The notes beneath the pieces are model-generated. The model was not told where the DNA came from. It did not search any database and saw only the letters and a program-made list of their open reading frames with translations. A stretch of DNA of 64,000 bases. Origin: Nesterenkonia alba DSM 19423. GTDB lineage: Bacteria > Actinomycetota > Actinomycetes > Actinomycetales > Micrococcaceae. Location of the stretch: the NCBI RefSeq assembly GCF_000421745.1, contig NZ_ATXP01000002.1:186001-250000 (forward strand), written 5' to 3'. This document shows positions 27,769-37,010 of the stretch, one piece after another. The translations under genes and the position numbers were made by a program. Each line of letters begins with the position of its first letter. The first letter of the stretch is position 1.

Positions 27769-29244
27769 TCACATTTGGATGCCGATGTACTTGGTTTCCA
27801 GGAATTCGTCGATGCCGGTATCCCCACCTTCGCGGCCGAGCCCGGACTCTTTGATCCCCCCGAAGGGGGCAGCAGGATTGGAGACCACTCCTTGGTTGAG
27901 CCCGACCATGCCCGACTCCACACGTTCAGCCACGCGCAGACCCCGGGTGAGGTCGTTGGTGTAGACGTAGTTGACCAGCCCGTAGGGGGTGTCATTGACC
28001 TTGGCAATCACCTCATCCTCGGTACTGAAGGAACTCACCGGGGCGACCGGCCCAAAGATCTCTTCCTGCCACATCCTGGCCTGCTCCGGCACCTGGGAAA
28101 GCACTGTGGGACGGTAGAAGAATCCTTCCCCGGCGGCGGGCTCACCACCGAGCACCACGCGCGCTCCGGACTTCACGGCGTCGTCGACGAGTTCGGCGAC
28201 TTTGTCCCGCTGCTTGGCATCAACCATGGGTCCCACCTTCACACCCTCATCGACTCCACGGCCGACTGGCATCTGGGCCATGCGTTCGGCGAGTTTGGTG
28301 GAGAACTCATCGATGACGCTCTCATGAGCGAAGATCCGATTGGCTGCCGTGCAGGCCTCCCCGGAGTTACGCATCTTCGCGGCGATCGCACCCTCTACGG
28401 CCTGGTCGATATCGGCGTCTTCGAAGACGACAAAGGCGGCGTTACCGCCGAGTTCCATTGAGGTGCGGAGCACCTTGTCACTGGCCTGTTCGAGCAGCTT
28501 TTTGCCCACCGCCGTGGAACCGGTGAAGGAGAGTTTCCGCGCGATACCGGAGCGGATGAGCGGTTCCATCACGTCTCCGGCAGTGGAGGTGACCACAATA
28601 TTGACCACACCGGCCGGCACCCCGGCTTCTTCGAGAATCCTGGCCAAAGCCAGCATGGACAACGGAGTCAGTTCGGCGGGTTTGAGCACGCTGGTGCAGC
28701 CGGCGGCCAGGGCGGGGCCGATTTTACGGGTGCCCATGGCCAGCGGGAAGTTCCAGGGGGTAATGAGAATCGAGGGCCCCACTGGCTGTTTGGCCACCAC
28801 GAACCGTGCGTTTCCAGCGGGGGCCGTCTGGTAGTTTCCCCCGATCCGGGTGGCCTCCTCGGCAAAATGCCGGAAGAATTCGGCCGCGTAGTTGACCTCT
28901 CCGTAGGACTCGGCCAATGGTTTGCCCATCTCCAGGGTCATCAGCAGCGCGAGGTCATCTTTGCGCTGGTGCATCAGCTCAAAGGCGCGCATGAGGATAT
29001 CGGCCCGCTGCCGCGGTGGCATGGCGGCGAAGTCTTGCTGTGCTCGCTGAGCCGCGTACAAGGCGTCCCAGCCGTCTTCGACGGAGGCATCGGCCACTGT
29101 GGCCAGCACTTTGCCGGTGGAGGGGTCGTGGACCTCCAAGGTGCGGCCATTGCGGGCATCGCGCCACTGCCCGTCGATGTAGAGCCTGGTTTCCGCGGCG
29201 GCGACGACCTCGGACTCACGGGCGGCGGTGATGGTCTCGGTCAT
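27769..29244 (-). CDS. gabD: NAD(P)-dependent succinate-semialdehyde dehydrogenase
   Basis: A 491-residue aldehyde dehydrogenase. It has ILITPWNFPLAMGTRKIGPALAAG (cofactor region), FTGSTAVGKKLL, the general-base glutamate in SMELGGNAAFVV, and the catalytic cysteine in RNSGEACTAANR. ALDH clades overlap, but divergence from a class III aminotransferase supports a GABA-shunt role: succinate semialdehyde to succinate. The start is the ATG at 29244, with GAAGGAG eight nt upstream; the longer reading has no support. Confidence 0.88.
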   Translation of the reverse strand: MTETITAARESEVVAAAETRLYIDGQWRDARNGRTLEVHDPSTGKVLATVADASVEDGWDALYAAQRAQQDFAAMPPRQRADILMRAFELMHQRKDDLALLMTLEMGKPLAESYGEVNYAAEFFRHFAEEATRIGGNYQTAPAGNARFVVAKQPVGPSILITPWNFPLAMGTRKIGPALAAGCTSVLKPAELTPLSMLALARILEEAGVPAGVVNIVVTSTAGDVMEPLIRSGIARKLSFTGSTAVGKKLLEQASDKVLRTSMELGGNAAFVVFEDADIDQAVEGAIAAKMRNSGEACTAANRIFAHESVIDEFSTKLAERMAQMPVGRGVDEGVKVGPMVDAKQRDKVAELVDDAVKSGARVVLGGEPAAGEGFFYRPTVLSQVPEQARMWQEEIFGPVAPVSSFSTEDEVIAKVNDTPYGLVNYVYTNDLTRGLRVAERVESGMVGLNQGVVSNPAAPFGGIKESGLGREGGDTGIDEFLETKYIGIQM

Positions 29245-29395
29245 GCTCAGACTCCTTCGATCTGCGGTGCTCTCAACGCACGCTGCCTGTGCTGAATCTC
29301 TGACCACGCTAACGGGGCCTGCTGGCCGCTGGCGGGGCAGAGCCCAGATCCGGGCTGACAATCCCGGCCTGTGTGAGTAGCCTAGACCCGAACGC

Positions 29396-29411
29396 AGATT
29401 GTCAACAATCT
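29396..29411. promoter_or_regulatory. Palindromic operator in the gabD-gabT intergenic region
   Basis: AGATTGT-CA-ACAATCT, a perfect inverted repeat with 7-bp arms, directly upstream of the gabT ribosome site. The ATTGTnnACAAT core resembles sites of FCD-type GntR regulators; no such gene is adjacent, so the binding protein is unknown. Confidence 0.55.
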
Positions 29412-29425
29412 TCAGGAGTGGTCTC

Positions 29426-30685
29426 GTGGTTCAGCTGTCCCCTCTGCTCAAGCAGGCAACCCCGGTCGTCGCCTCCCGCGGTGAGGGCGTTTATCTCTAC
29501 GACGACGCCGGCGGTAAGCATTTGGATTTCACCGCCGGCATCGGGGTCACCTCCACCGGCCATTGCCACCCCAAGGTGGTCGAAGCCGCACAGCGCCAGG
29601 TGGGCAGCCTCATTCACGGTCAGTACACCACCATCATGCACAAGCCGCTGCTTGAGCTGACTGAAAAGCTCGGCGAGGTGCTCCCTGCGGGCCTGGATTC
29701 CCTGTTCTTCGCCAACTCGGGTTCAGAGGCTGCAGAAGCCGCCCTGCGGTTGGCCCGTCAGGCCACAGGCCGGCCCAATATCGTTGTCTTTCAGGGTGGG
29801 TTCCACGGACGCACCGTGGCTGCGGCCTCTCTGACGACCTCCGGGACCAAATTCCGGACGGGATTCAGCCCACTGATGGGCGGCGTCGTCGTCGCGCCTT
29901 TCCCCAACCCGGCGCATTACCGCAGCTACGGCTGGGATGAAGACCAGGCCACCGATTTTGCCCTGCGGGAGCTGGACCTGGTGCTACAGACTCAGTCCAA
30001 CCCGGCGGACACCGCGGCGTTCTTCGTCGAGCCGGTGCTCGGTGAGGGCGGCTACATCCCCGGTAATGAACGGTTCTTCGCCGGACTTCGGGAGCGCGCC
30101 GATGCCCATGACATTGTGCTGGTGGTCGATGAGGTGCAGACCGGCTTCGGTCGAACGGGGAAGTACTGGGGCCAGGAGCACTTCGGTCTGACACCGGATA
30201 TCCAGATGTTCGCCAAGGGGATCGCCTCCGGGTTCCCGATTTCTGGGATCGCAGCCTCTGAAGAACTGATGTCCAAGGCGTGGCCGGGCTCCCAGGGTGG
30301 CACCTACGGGGCGAATGCGGTGGCCTGCGCAGCCGCGGCAGCAACCCTTGAGGTGATCGAGGAAGAAGGCCTGGTGGCCAATGCGGCGGCCCGGGGCGAA
30401 CAGCTCAAGGCCGGACTACAGGCCATCGGGGAGAAGTACCCGCAGGTCGCTGATGTTCACGGTCTGGGACTGATGGTCAGCGTGGAGTTCGCTGATGCCA
30501 ATGGCAACCCGGATGGGACCACCGCCGCCGCGGTACACCAGGCGGCCGCGGAGAATGGCCTGCTGCTGCTGACTAACGGGATGTACGGGCAGATGGTGCG
30601 GTTCATTCCCGCCCTGGTGGTCACCCAGGAGCAGGTCGATGAGGCGCTGGGTCTGTGGGAGAAGACCCTCTCCCAGACGCTCTGA
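29426..30685 (+). CDS. gabT: Class III aminotransferase, probable 4-aminobutyrate aminotransferase
   Basis: A 419-residue PLP enzyme. FFANSGSEAAEAALRLARQATG binds the cofactor phosphate, FQGGFHGRTVAA follows, the acidic VVDEVQTGFGRTGK holds the PLP-ring aspartate, and the Schiff-base lysine is in FAKGIASGFPISG. It transfers the amino group of GABA or a related omega-amine to 2-oxoglutarate. The family also contains ornithine- and acetylornithine-acting enzymes; divergence from gabD favours GABA. I chose the GTG at 29426 because AGGAG (29414-29418) is seven nt upstream; the TTG at 29399 lies inside the palindrome. Confidence 0.85.
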   Translation: MVQLSPLLKQATPVVASRGEGVYLYDDAGGKHLDFTAGIGVTSTGHCHPKVVEAAQRQVGSLIHGQYTTIMHKPLLELTEKLGEVLPAGLDSLFFANSGSEAAEAALRLARQATGRPNIVVFQGGFHGRTVAAASLTTSGTKFRTGFSPLMGGVVVAPFPNPAHYRSYGWDEDQATDFALRELDLVLQTQSNPADTAAFFVEPVLGEGGYIPGNERFFAGLRERADAHDIVLVVDEVQTGFGRTGKYWGQEHFGLTPDIQMFAKGIASGFPISGIAASEELMSKAWPGSQGGTYGANAVACAAAAATLEVIEEEGLVANAAARGEQLKAGLQAIGEKYPQVADVHGLGLMVSVEFADANGNPDGTTAAAVHQAAAENGLLLLTNGMYGQMVRFIPALVVTQEQVDEALGLWEKTLSQTL

Positions 30686-30689
30686 ACCC

Positions 30690-31937
30690 TTAGGTTGCTT
30701 GGCTGGCCTTGAGTGTGCGGTTTGCCCGCCAGATGCCGAAGACTCCGATGGCCCACAGCGCCCAGATGGGCAGGGTCGCGATGCGGAAGACCTCAAGGTC
30801 GTAAGCGGTGGGGTGGTCGGCGCCCTGAAGGGAGAGGAGCCACCCGATGGCCCAGATGCCGATCAGCGAGGCGGTGAACCCGGCGGTGTTGACCACTCCG
30901 TTGGCTCGAGCCACCACGGTTTTGGGCACGCTGGTGCGGGCCAGGTCGAAGGCGACGATGGAGCTGGCCCCGCCGGCGGATTGAGCGATCATCAGGGGCA
31001 GCAGGGTCACCAGGGCAAGCGGGGGTTCCCAGGTCAGCGCGCTGAGCCATGCCAATGCTTGGAAAATGACGCTGCCGAGCACCAGGCTCAGCCGCTGGTG
31101 GGGACGTAGCGAGACGAATCGACCGATGAGCGGGCCGGCGATGACCCCGGCCAGGAAGCTGATGAACATGAATGCCCCGACTTCCTCGGCACTGAGGTCT
31201 AGGGCTCCACTGAGGAAGGGCACCCCCCAGGTGACGCCGAAGAGGTTCACCACTCCGGCGGTGGAGAAGTGCACCCAGTAGGCCAGCTGAGTGCCCGGGT
31301 GTCGGATGGTGGCCCAGGAGTCAGCGAGGACTTGTTTGAGTTTCTGGCCGGCGGCGCCACGGGTGGGGTCCGGCGCCCCGACGGTCAGCACCACAGCGAC
31401 CACCAGCGCGATGACTCCGCTGAGTCCGGCCATGATGGCATAGGCGGTGGCCCACCCCTGAGCGAGGACGAGGTTGAGTAGCGGGAAGGCACTGACGACC
31501 ATGCCGAATTGGCCTACTGTTCCGGTCAGCTGGGTGAATAGGGCGATGCGGCTGCCGCGCACGGCATACATGACCAGTCGGATCGCGGAGGGAAAGATCA
31601 TCGCATCCCCGAGCCCGGAGAGTCCCCGGGCTAGCAGCAGCACGGAGTAGTCGGTACTGACGGCGAGCAGGATCTGGCTGGCGGCGATGATGACCAGCCC
31701 GCTGAGCATCAGTGCCCGGGCACCGTATCGGTCGATGAGGACGCCGACGGGAATCTGGCAGGCGGCGTAGACGCAGATCTGCAGCACCCCGAAGGAGGCC
31801 AGTTCACTGGAGGTGAGTCCGAACCGGTCGCTGGCTTCCAGCCCGGTGGCCGAAAGGGACGTGCGCGACGTCGTCGCCATGAGGTAGGCGATAGCCCCGA
31901 CGACGAGTATCGCGGCAGCACGTCGGGTCGAGGGCAT
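30690..31937 (-). CDS. MFS transporter
   Basis: A 415-residue, 12-helix major facilitator. The loop 2-3 motif A appears as GVLIDRYGARALMLSG, and the mirrored second-half motif as PLIGRFVSLRPHQRLSL. The N-terminus (YLMATTSRTSLSATG) is like those of nitrate/oxalate-type or uncharacterised actinobacterial MFS carriers; no substrate is assigned. The start lies 16 nt after the SGNH-hydrolase stop, so the two are probably co-transcribed. It converges on gabT with a four-nt gap. Confidence 0.88.
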   Translation of the reverse strand: MPSTRRAAAILVVGAIAYLMATTSRTSLSATGLEASDRFGLTSSELASFGVLQICVYAACQIPVGVLIDRYGARALMLSGLVIIAASQILLAVSTDYSVLLLARGLSGLGDAMIFPSAIRLVMYAVRGSRIALFTQLTGTVGQFGMVVSAFPLLNLVLAQGWATAYAIMAGLSGVIALVVAVVLTVGAPDPTRGAAGQKLKQVLADSWATIRHPGTQLAYWVHFSTAGVVNLFGVTWGVPFLSGALDLSAEEVGAFMFISFLAGVIAGPLIGRFVSLRPHQRLSLVLGSVIFQALAWLSALTWEPPLALVTLLPLMIAQSAGGASSIVAFDLARTSVPKTVVARANGVVNTAGFTASLIGIWAIGWLLSLQGADHPTAYDLEVFRIATLPIWALWAIGVFGIWRANRTLKASQAT

Positions 31938-31953
31938 AGTGACTTAAGCTACA

Positions 31954-32745
31954 TCACCAAATGCGGGAGGTCAGTTTGGGGTACTTCGGGTCCAGTCCAT
32001 CTCCGGAGGAGGTGCGGGTGACCCGGCGCTTGACCCAGGGGTAGAGGTAGTCCTTAGCCCAGGTGGCCTCAGCGAGGGCTTTCTCGTGGAGCGCGACCAC
32101 AGGAGGTTCTTCCAGTTCGGGAACATCGATTTCGTCGCGTTCGCCGAGCACCGCGAGGACTTCCTTGGCCATGAGGATGTGGCCTTCGATGCCTAAGTGC
32201 ATGCGGTCGGCGTCCCAGTACCGCCAGTCCTGGAAGTGCTTCATGTGCCAGAAGTCGACCAGGTCGAGGTTCAGGTCGGCGGCGACTTTACGCACCGCCT
32301 CGTTGTAGATGGCGGTCCGTCCGCGGGTGAGCTTGAACATGGGCGCTTTGCCGGAGTCGAATCCGGTGAAGAGCACCACGCGCGCCCCGGTGTCGACGAG
32401 TTTCTCCACGGCCCACCGGTACCGGTCCATGAGCCCGTCGAGGTTCACCAGGGGGCGGAGGATGTCGTTACCGCCGGCGTAGAAGGTGACCAGGGTGGGT
32501 TCTAGGGCGATGGCGGCGTCGAGCTGCTCATCAAGGACCTGTTCGAGTTTCTTGCCCCGCACGGCGAGGTTGGCGTAGCCCCAGCGGTCGTCATTACTGA
32601 TGAGCTGGGCGGCAACGCGGTCCGCCCAGCCGCGCACACCGTTGGGGCTGGAGGGGTCGATATCACCGAGGCCTTCGGTGAAGGAGTCCCCGACGGCGAC
32701 GAACCGCTTCTCGAACGGTCCATCCAATTCATCGGCTGCCGACAT
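31954..32745 (-). CDS. SGNH/GDSL-family hydrolase
   Basis: A 263-residue esterase/lipase-like protein. Block I GDSFTEG (Ser nucleophile, about residue 20), block III YAGGNDILRP (GxND oxyanion) and block V DRMHLGIEGH (Asp-x-x-His) are all visible, so the catalytic machinery is intact. No signal peptide, so probably cytosolic. The start is the ATG at 32745 with AAGGAG upstream. Physiological substrate unknown. It forms a likely two-gene unit with the MFS gene downstream. Confidence 0.87.
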   Translation of the reverse strand: MSAADELDGPFEKRFVAVGDSFTEGLGDIDPSSPNGVRGWADRVAAQLISNDDRWGYANLAVRGKKLEQVLDEQLDAAIALEPTLVTFYAGGNDILRPLVNLDGLMDRYRWAVEKLVDTGARVVLFTGFDSGKAPMFKLTRGRTAIYNEAVRKVAADLNLDLVDFWHMKHFQDWRYWDADRMHLGIEGHILMAKEVLAVLGERDEIDVPELEEPPVVALHEKALAEATWAKDYLYPWVKRRVTRTSSGDGLDPKYPKLTSRIW

Positions 32746-32838
32746 CGCCACCACTCCTTCCAGAACTGAATCCACCTTACCTGTGCGGTGCAAGGGTCGG
32801 GGACCCACCCGGGTGGTGGCGATGCGCGGCCTTCGGCC

Positions 32839-34116
32839 TTATTCGAAGGATTCCTCGAGTTCGGCGACCATACCGACGGCGGCGTCTTCGATGTCCGTGG
32901 AGCCAAACCGCACCTCGGAAAGGTATCGGCCGATGATGCTGGCCATCTGGGAGGCTCCGGCCGGTGGAGTGGGGATGATGTCAGCGGCATCCTCTTCCAC
33001 CTCAGCGATGAATTCGGCCATCTTGACCTCTTCATCGGTGGCGTCCTGCAGTGCGGCATCCCGGATATCAGCATTGGCCGGGACTCCGCGTTCTAGACCC
33101 ATGAGTTCGGCTGCTTCTTCCGAGTTGACGAAGAAGTCGATGAAGTCCATGGCTTCTTCGGGGTGGTCGGTGTCCGCACTGGCGGAGAGGAACATGGAGG
33201 CCTTCAGCCACTCACCGTTGTCGGTGACATCTCCAGTGGTGCTGGGGATGCGCAGTAGCTCAAGGTCACTGCCGGAGGCATTGCCGAAGGCTACGATCAT
33301 GGCGGCCCAGCCATCCCCGAAGGCGGCGGTATTGGTGCCCAGAGCGCTGTCCTCGGGTCCCAGGCCTTCCTGTTCTTCCATCCAATCGGCGGAGGGGAAG
33401 TCCCCGGCGTCTTCGGTGTCCATGACGAAGCGCAGGTATTCCTCAGCGAGTTCCTCAGTCAGCAGGAATTCGCCCTCTTGGTCGAAGAGTTCCTGGCCTT
33501 GCTGGTGCATCCAATAGCGCAGGCTCACCTCGGCTGAGCCAATCCCGGTCCCGCCGTAGCGGTCATCACCCAGGGCGTCGTTGAGCTCACTGGAGAGTTC
33601 GGTAAAGTCCTCCCAGGTCCATGTGGTGTCGTCGGGCAGCTCGAGACCCGCCTCGTCGAAGAGGTCCGGGTTGGCGATGAACCCGTAGGCATTCAGCCCC
33701 AGTGTCACGCCAAAGATGCCGTCCCCGGTGTCTCCAAGTTCGGTGGCGACGTCGTCGAAGGCTGAGACGTCGACGTCGGAGACATCCAAGAGTGCGCCAC
33801 GGTCGGCGTACTCACGCAGGTACTGGTCCTCCATCTGGATGATGTCTGGGGCGTCCCCACCGGCGGTCTGGGTGGCCAGTTGGTCGAAGTAACCGTCCCA
33901 ATCGTTGTACTGCGGCTCGATGGTGATCCCGGGGTTCTGTTCCTCGTAAATATCGATGATCTCCTGGGTGTACTGGTGCCGGGAATCAGAGCCCCACCAC
34001 GCGAAGCGCAGCTGAATCTCGCCGTCATCACCGCCTCCGCCGCCGCAGGCCGCCAGGCTAAGGGCGGCAACGGTCGACATGCCGATGAGACCGGTCCGGG
34101 TGCGATGAGACGTCAT
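32839..34116 (-). CDS. Sugar ABC transporter substrate-binding lipoprotein (paralogue 1)
   Basis: A 425-residue family-1 extracellular solute-binding protein. The signal is STVAALSLAAC followed by a Gly run. The mature start RFAWWGSDSRHQYTQEIIDIYEEQNPGI is the family sugar-binding pattern, and GGDAPDIIQMEDQYLREYADRGALLDV is the usual hinge segment. It is similar along its full length to the next upstream gene. No permease or ATPase genes are adjacent, so it must use a transporter elsewhere. The start is the ATG at 34116 with GGAGG six nt before. A TTGCAGCGCTGTAA operator lies at 34223-34236. Confidence 0.9.
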   Translation of the reverse strand: MTSHRTRTGLIGMSTVAALSLAACGGGGGDDGEIQLRFAWWGSDSRHQYTQEIIDIYEEQNPGITIEPQYNDWDGYFDQLATQTAGGDAPDIIQMEDQYLREYADRGALLDVSDVDVSAFDDVATELGDTGDGIFGVTLGLNAYGFIANPDLFDEAGLELPDDTTWTWEDFTELSSELNDALGDDRYGGTGIGSAEVSLRYWMHQQGQELFDQEGEFLLTEELAEEYLRFVMDTEDAGDFPSADWMEEQEGLGPEDSALGTNTAAFGDGWAAMIVAFGNASGSDLELLRIPSTTGDVTDNGEWLKASMFLSASADTDHPEEAMDFIDFFVNSEEAAELMGLERGVPANADIRDAALQDATDEEVKMAEFIAEVEEDAADIIPTPPAGASQMASIIGRYLSEVRFGSTDIEDAAVGMVAELEESFE

Positions 34117-34222
34117 GCGATCCTCCATTGGGTCGAAAGTGGACTCCCCCACATGCCAGTCATGTGGAGAAGACAGCAGAAATATGTGGAGCATCCCCCT
34201 CTTCTGAGACGCGGATCACATA

Positions 34223-34236
34223 TTGCAGCGCTGTAA
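34223..34236. promoter_or_regulatory. LacI-type operator A
   Basis: TTGCAGCGCTGTAA differs by one base from the perfect palindrome TTGCAGCGCTGCAA found twice nearby; about 107 bp upstream of binding protein 1. The CG-centred core is typical of LacI-family operators. Confidence 0.8.
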
Positions 34237-34312
34237 AAATAATCCTGGCCGGGTCGTGATGTCAAGAACAAGTGGCAACACCCAGAGGCCTCTTGCCTGC
34301 CGGAAAGGCAAG

Positions 34313-34340
34313 GGCGGGCGGAACCAATCTTCCGCCCGCC
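34313..34340. terminator. Hairpin terminator between the two binding-protein genes
   Basis: GGCGGGCGGAA (34313-34323) and TTCCGCCCGCC (34330-34340) form an 11-bp stem with a six-nt loop, about 60 bp past the stop of binding protein 2. The two paralogues are therefore likely separate transcripts. Confidence 0.8.
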
Positions 34341-34401
34341 ACTCGACTCATATTCCCATCGTGAACGGCCTCATCGAGGATCAATCACTGAGGCTCTCCC
34401 G

Positions 34402-35682
34402 CTACTCTTCACCCACAGAACTTTCCAGTTCCGCAACAAAGGCTTCCGCCGCCTCCTGCGGATCCATGCGACCAAAATACAACTCATCGGTATAGCGCCC
34501 CAGGACAGAAGTCAGGTCAGACAGACCCGCCGCTGTGACTGGCTCCGGCTCACCGAGGTCGTCCTCGATCTCTTGGATGTACTCCACCGTGTCGGCTTCC
34601 ACGCCGTCGAGCTCATCCATGACCAGATCCTGAATTTCAGTGTTCGGCGGGATACCTCGCTCCACCAGATTCACCATGGCGGCCTCTTCTGAATTCACGA
34701 AAAAGTCGATGAACTCTTGCACCTCTTCAGGGTAGTCAGTGTTCGCCGAAGCGGAGAGATACATCGATGACTTGTACCAGGGCTCAGCATCGGCCGCTTG
34801 GCCAGTGTGACTCGGGTAGCGAAGGAGTTCGAGTTCATTACCCACAGCTTCAGTCAGGAACACAGCTTCATTCGTCCAGAATGTAGCGAACGCAGCCTGT
34901 CCAGTTGCCGCAAGGCCCTGCTCCAGTGGCACATTGCTCTGTTCCTGCAGAAGCTCCGCACTGGGCGCGCCCTCCTGATTCATCACCTCGTCCAAGAATT
35001 CGAAGTAACCGACGGCATGCTCCACACCGAAGCCAAGTTCACCATCTTCGGTACTGATGTGTTGCCCCTGCTGTCGGACCCAGGTCTGAAACATGCCGTT
35101 ACCACCCGGCCCACCGAAACCGTAGCCATCCTCCAGACCTTCGTTAAGCGCCGTGATGGTGGCCGCAAAGTCATCCCAGGTCCACGTTTCATCATCCGGG
35201 ATATCCACTCCTGCCTCATCAAAGACCACTGGGTTGGCTACCAAGATTTGGGCATTGATGCCCATCGTGACGGCATACAGCGAGTCTTCGACCATGCCAT
35301 TTTCCACGGCAGTTTCCTCGAAGTCCGAAACATCGACACCATCAAGTTCCAACAGAGCATCCCTGTCGGCATACTCCCGTAGATACTGCTCGTCCATCTG
35401 GAAGATATCTGGCGCTTGCCCGCCCGCTGTTTGAGTGGCCAGAGAGTCCCAGTGGTCATCAAACCCCCCATATTCAGTCTCAATAGTGATGTGCGGGTTC
35501 TCCTCCTCGAAGAGGTCGATAATCTCTTCGGTCAGAGCGTGGCGGTGGTCTGAACCCCACCACATGAAACGCAGGTTGATGTCACCGTCGTCATCCCCTC
35601 CATTACTCCCACAAGAGGTGAGGGCCAGAGCTGCAATTGTCGAGATCCCAATGAGGATGGGACCGGGGCGTTGAATCATCAT
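34402..35682 (-). CDS. Sugar ABC transporter substrate-binding lipoprotein (paralogue 2)
   Basis: A 426-residue binding protein parallel to its downstream neighbour (shared MWWGSDHRHALTEEIIDLFEEENP and QMDEQYLREYADRDALLEL stretches). The lipobox is LTSC. Its codon use is visibly less GC-biased (more A/T in third positions) than that of the neighbour, so divergence or separate transfer is possible. No transporter subunits are adjacent. A perfect palindrome operator lies 57-72 bp upstream. Confidence 0.9.
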   Translation of the reverse strand: MMIQRPGPILIGISTIAALALTSCGSNGGDDDGDINLRFMWWGSDHRHALTEEIIDLFEEENPHITIETEYGGFDDHWDSLATQTAGGQAPDIFQMDEQYLREYADRDALLELDGVDVSDFEETAVENGMVEDSLYAVTMGINAQILVANPVVFDEAGVDIPDDETWTWDDFAATITALNEGLEDGYGFGGPGGNGMFQTWVRQQGQHISTEDGELGFGVEHAVGYFEFLDEVMNQEGAPSAELLQEQSNVPLEQGLAATGQAAFATFWTNEAVFLTEAVGNELELLRYPSHTGQAADAEPWYKSSMYLSASANTDYPEEVQEFIDFFVNSEEAAMVNLVERGIPPNTEIQDLVMDELDGVEADTVEYIQEIEDDLGEPEPVTAAGLSDLTSVLGRYTDELYFGRMDPQEAAEAFVAELESSVGEE

Positions 35683-35738
35683 GAGAGTTCCTCCCTCAGT
35701 CTGCGAGTAATGGGCTGCACGGTGACTTGAATCACACT

Positions 35739-35754
35739 TTTGCAGCGCTGCAAA
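35739..35754. promoter_or_regulatory. LacI-type operator B
   Basis: TTTGCAGCGCTGCAAA, a perfect 16-bp palindrome between binding protein 2 and the lacI-type gene, 57 bp upstream of the binding-protein start. Confidence 0.85.
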
Positions 35755-35798
35755 GATTAGTGTGAGCCTTACCTCATGTCAAGGAAAACTGGGCCCCT

Positions 35799-36830
35799 CT
35801 AGGGGCGTGTACTGACAGTGCTCTCTCGCACGATCAGCTCATGGCCTACAAAAGTACGCGCAGGAGGGCGGGAGTCCCCGCCCGGCTGTGAGCGCTCAAC
35901 CAACTGTTCGACACAACGCTGGGCGATAGCCCCCAAATCCCAAGCGATAGTGGTCAAGGGCGGGGCCTGATACTGCGACTCCTCATTGTCATCAAAGCCA
36001 ACGATCGCAATATCCTCCGGCACAGAGACTCCAGCCTCACGTAGCTTCGCGAGCATCCCACTGGCAATCAGGTCGTTGTAACAGATCAGCGCATCAGGCA
36101 GGACATCCAGCCGTAGTAGACGCTCCGCAGCATCCGCACCATCCGGACGCCGGAAGTTGCCCACTTCAAGGAGATAATCGGTGCGCAGGGAGACCCCAGC
36201 AGCCTCCATGGCCTGCCAAACCCCCCGGTATCGCAACTCGCTGGTCGTATTCAGCCCTGAAGGAAGGATGCCCGCTGTGGCGATGCGCCGCCGCCCCAGA
36301 GCCAGCACGTGCTCAGTCGCCTCACGCGCAGCAGAAACGTTATCCACTGCTACGTGGTCGGCCCAGGCAGCACTTGCTTCTTCACCAATCAAAACCAGAC
36401 TGGAATGGGAGAATCGCCTGCTTAGCTCTTCTTCAGGGATGGAATCCAGCTGAAGAATCACACCATCAACCAGGCGGGAGGCTGGACCGAATACCGCATT
36501 GCGCTCCCGATCCTCTTGAGCGGAGGTCTGCTCGATCAGCACCGTCCAGTCTCGCGCCGCACAGGCTTCGATCACATGGGCCGCTAAAGATGAAAAGTAC
36601 GGATTATCCAGCACCGGAATGACAAGAGCGATAAAGCCGGTGTTGCGCCCGGCCAGCGCGCGGGCCGAGAGGTTGACCCGGTAGTCGAGTGCGACAAGCG
36701 CCTCCTCAACCTTCTTCCGCGTGCTGTCACGGATATGCGGGTGGTTGTGCAGCACATTGGACACCGTGCGCGGGGAAACGCCGGCACGTTCGGCCACATC
36801 TACCAGCCGCGGGCGGCGAGACTCAGGCAT
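35799..36830 (-). CDS. LacI-family transcriptional repressor
   Basis: A 343-residue repressor. The N-terminal HTH (LVDVAERAGVSPRTVSNVLHNHPHIRDSTRKKV) is followed by the hinge helix (LSARALAGRNTGFIALVIP) and a periplasmic-binding-protein-like effector domain (VDGVILQLDSIPEEEL; ending ELIVRESTV). It lies in the middle of three near-identical TTGCAGCGCTGCAA sites, next to two sugar-binding proteins and a GH2 glycosidase, so it is the natural regulator of all three. The start is the ATG at 36830; the longer reading has no support. The inducer is probably a galactoside- or glucuronide-type sugar. Confidence 0.92.
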   Translation of the reverse strand: MPESRRPRLVDVAERAGVSPRTVSNVLHNHPHIRDSTRKKVEEALVALDYRVNLSARALAGRNTGFIALVIPVLDNPYFSSLAAHVIEACAARDWTVLIEQTSAQEDRERNAVFGPASRLVDGVILQLDSIPEEELSRRFSHSSLVLIGEEASAAWADHVAVDNVSAAREATEHVLALGRRRIATAGILPSGLNTTSELRYRGVWQAMEAAGVSLRTDYLLEVGNFRRPDGADAAERLLRLDVLPDALICYNDLIASGMLAKLREAGVSVPEDIAIVGFDDNEESQYQAPPLTTIAWDLGAIAQRCVEQLVERSQPGGDSRPPARTFVGHELIVRESTVSTRP

Positions 36831-36925
36831 AGGGGCACCCCACACACACCCACACTGGCCAACCACCGAAGCTCATGCCCCGATCATAGGCCCCAGGCAA
36901 CGCACCCCAGGGGCCATGGCAAGAC

Positions 36926-36939
36926 TTGCAGCGCTGCAA
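36926..36939. promoter_or_regulatory. LacI-type operator C
   Basis: TTGCAGCGCTGCAA, perfect palindrome, between the divergent repressor and GH2 genes, about 72 bp before the GH2 start and 96 bp before the repressor start. Confidence 0.85.
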
Positions 36940-37010
36940 TATGATGTGGTGCAGACCACGATCACCCGGTGATGTGCCGCGGTGACCACGCCGAGAGAAA
37001 TGGACTCTTC

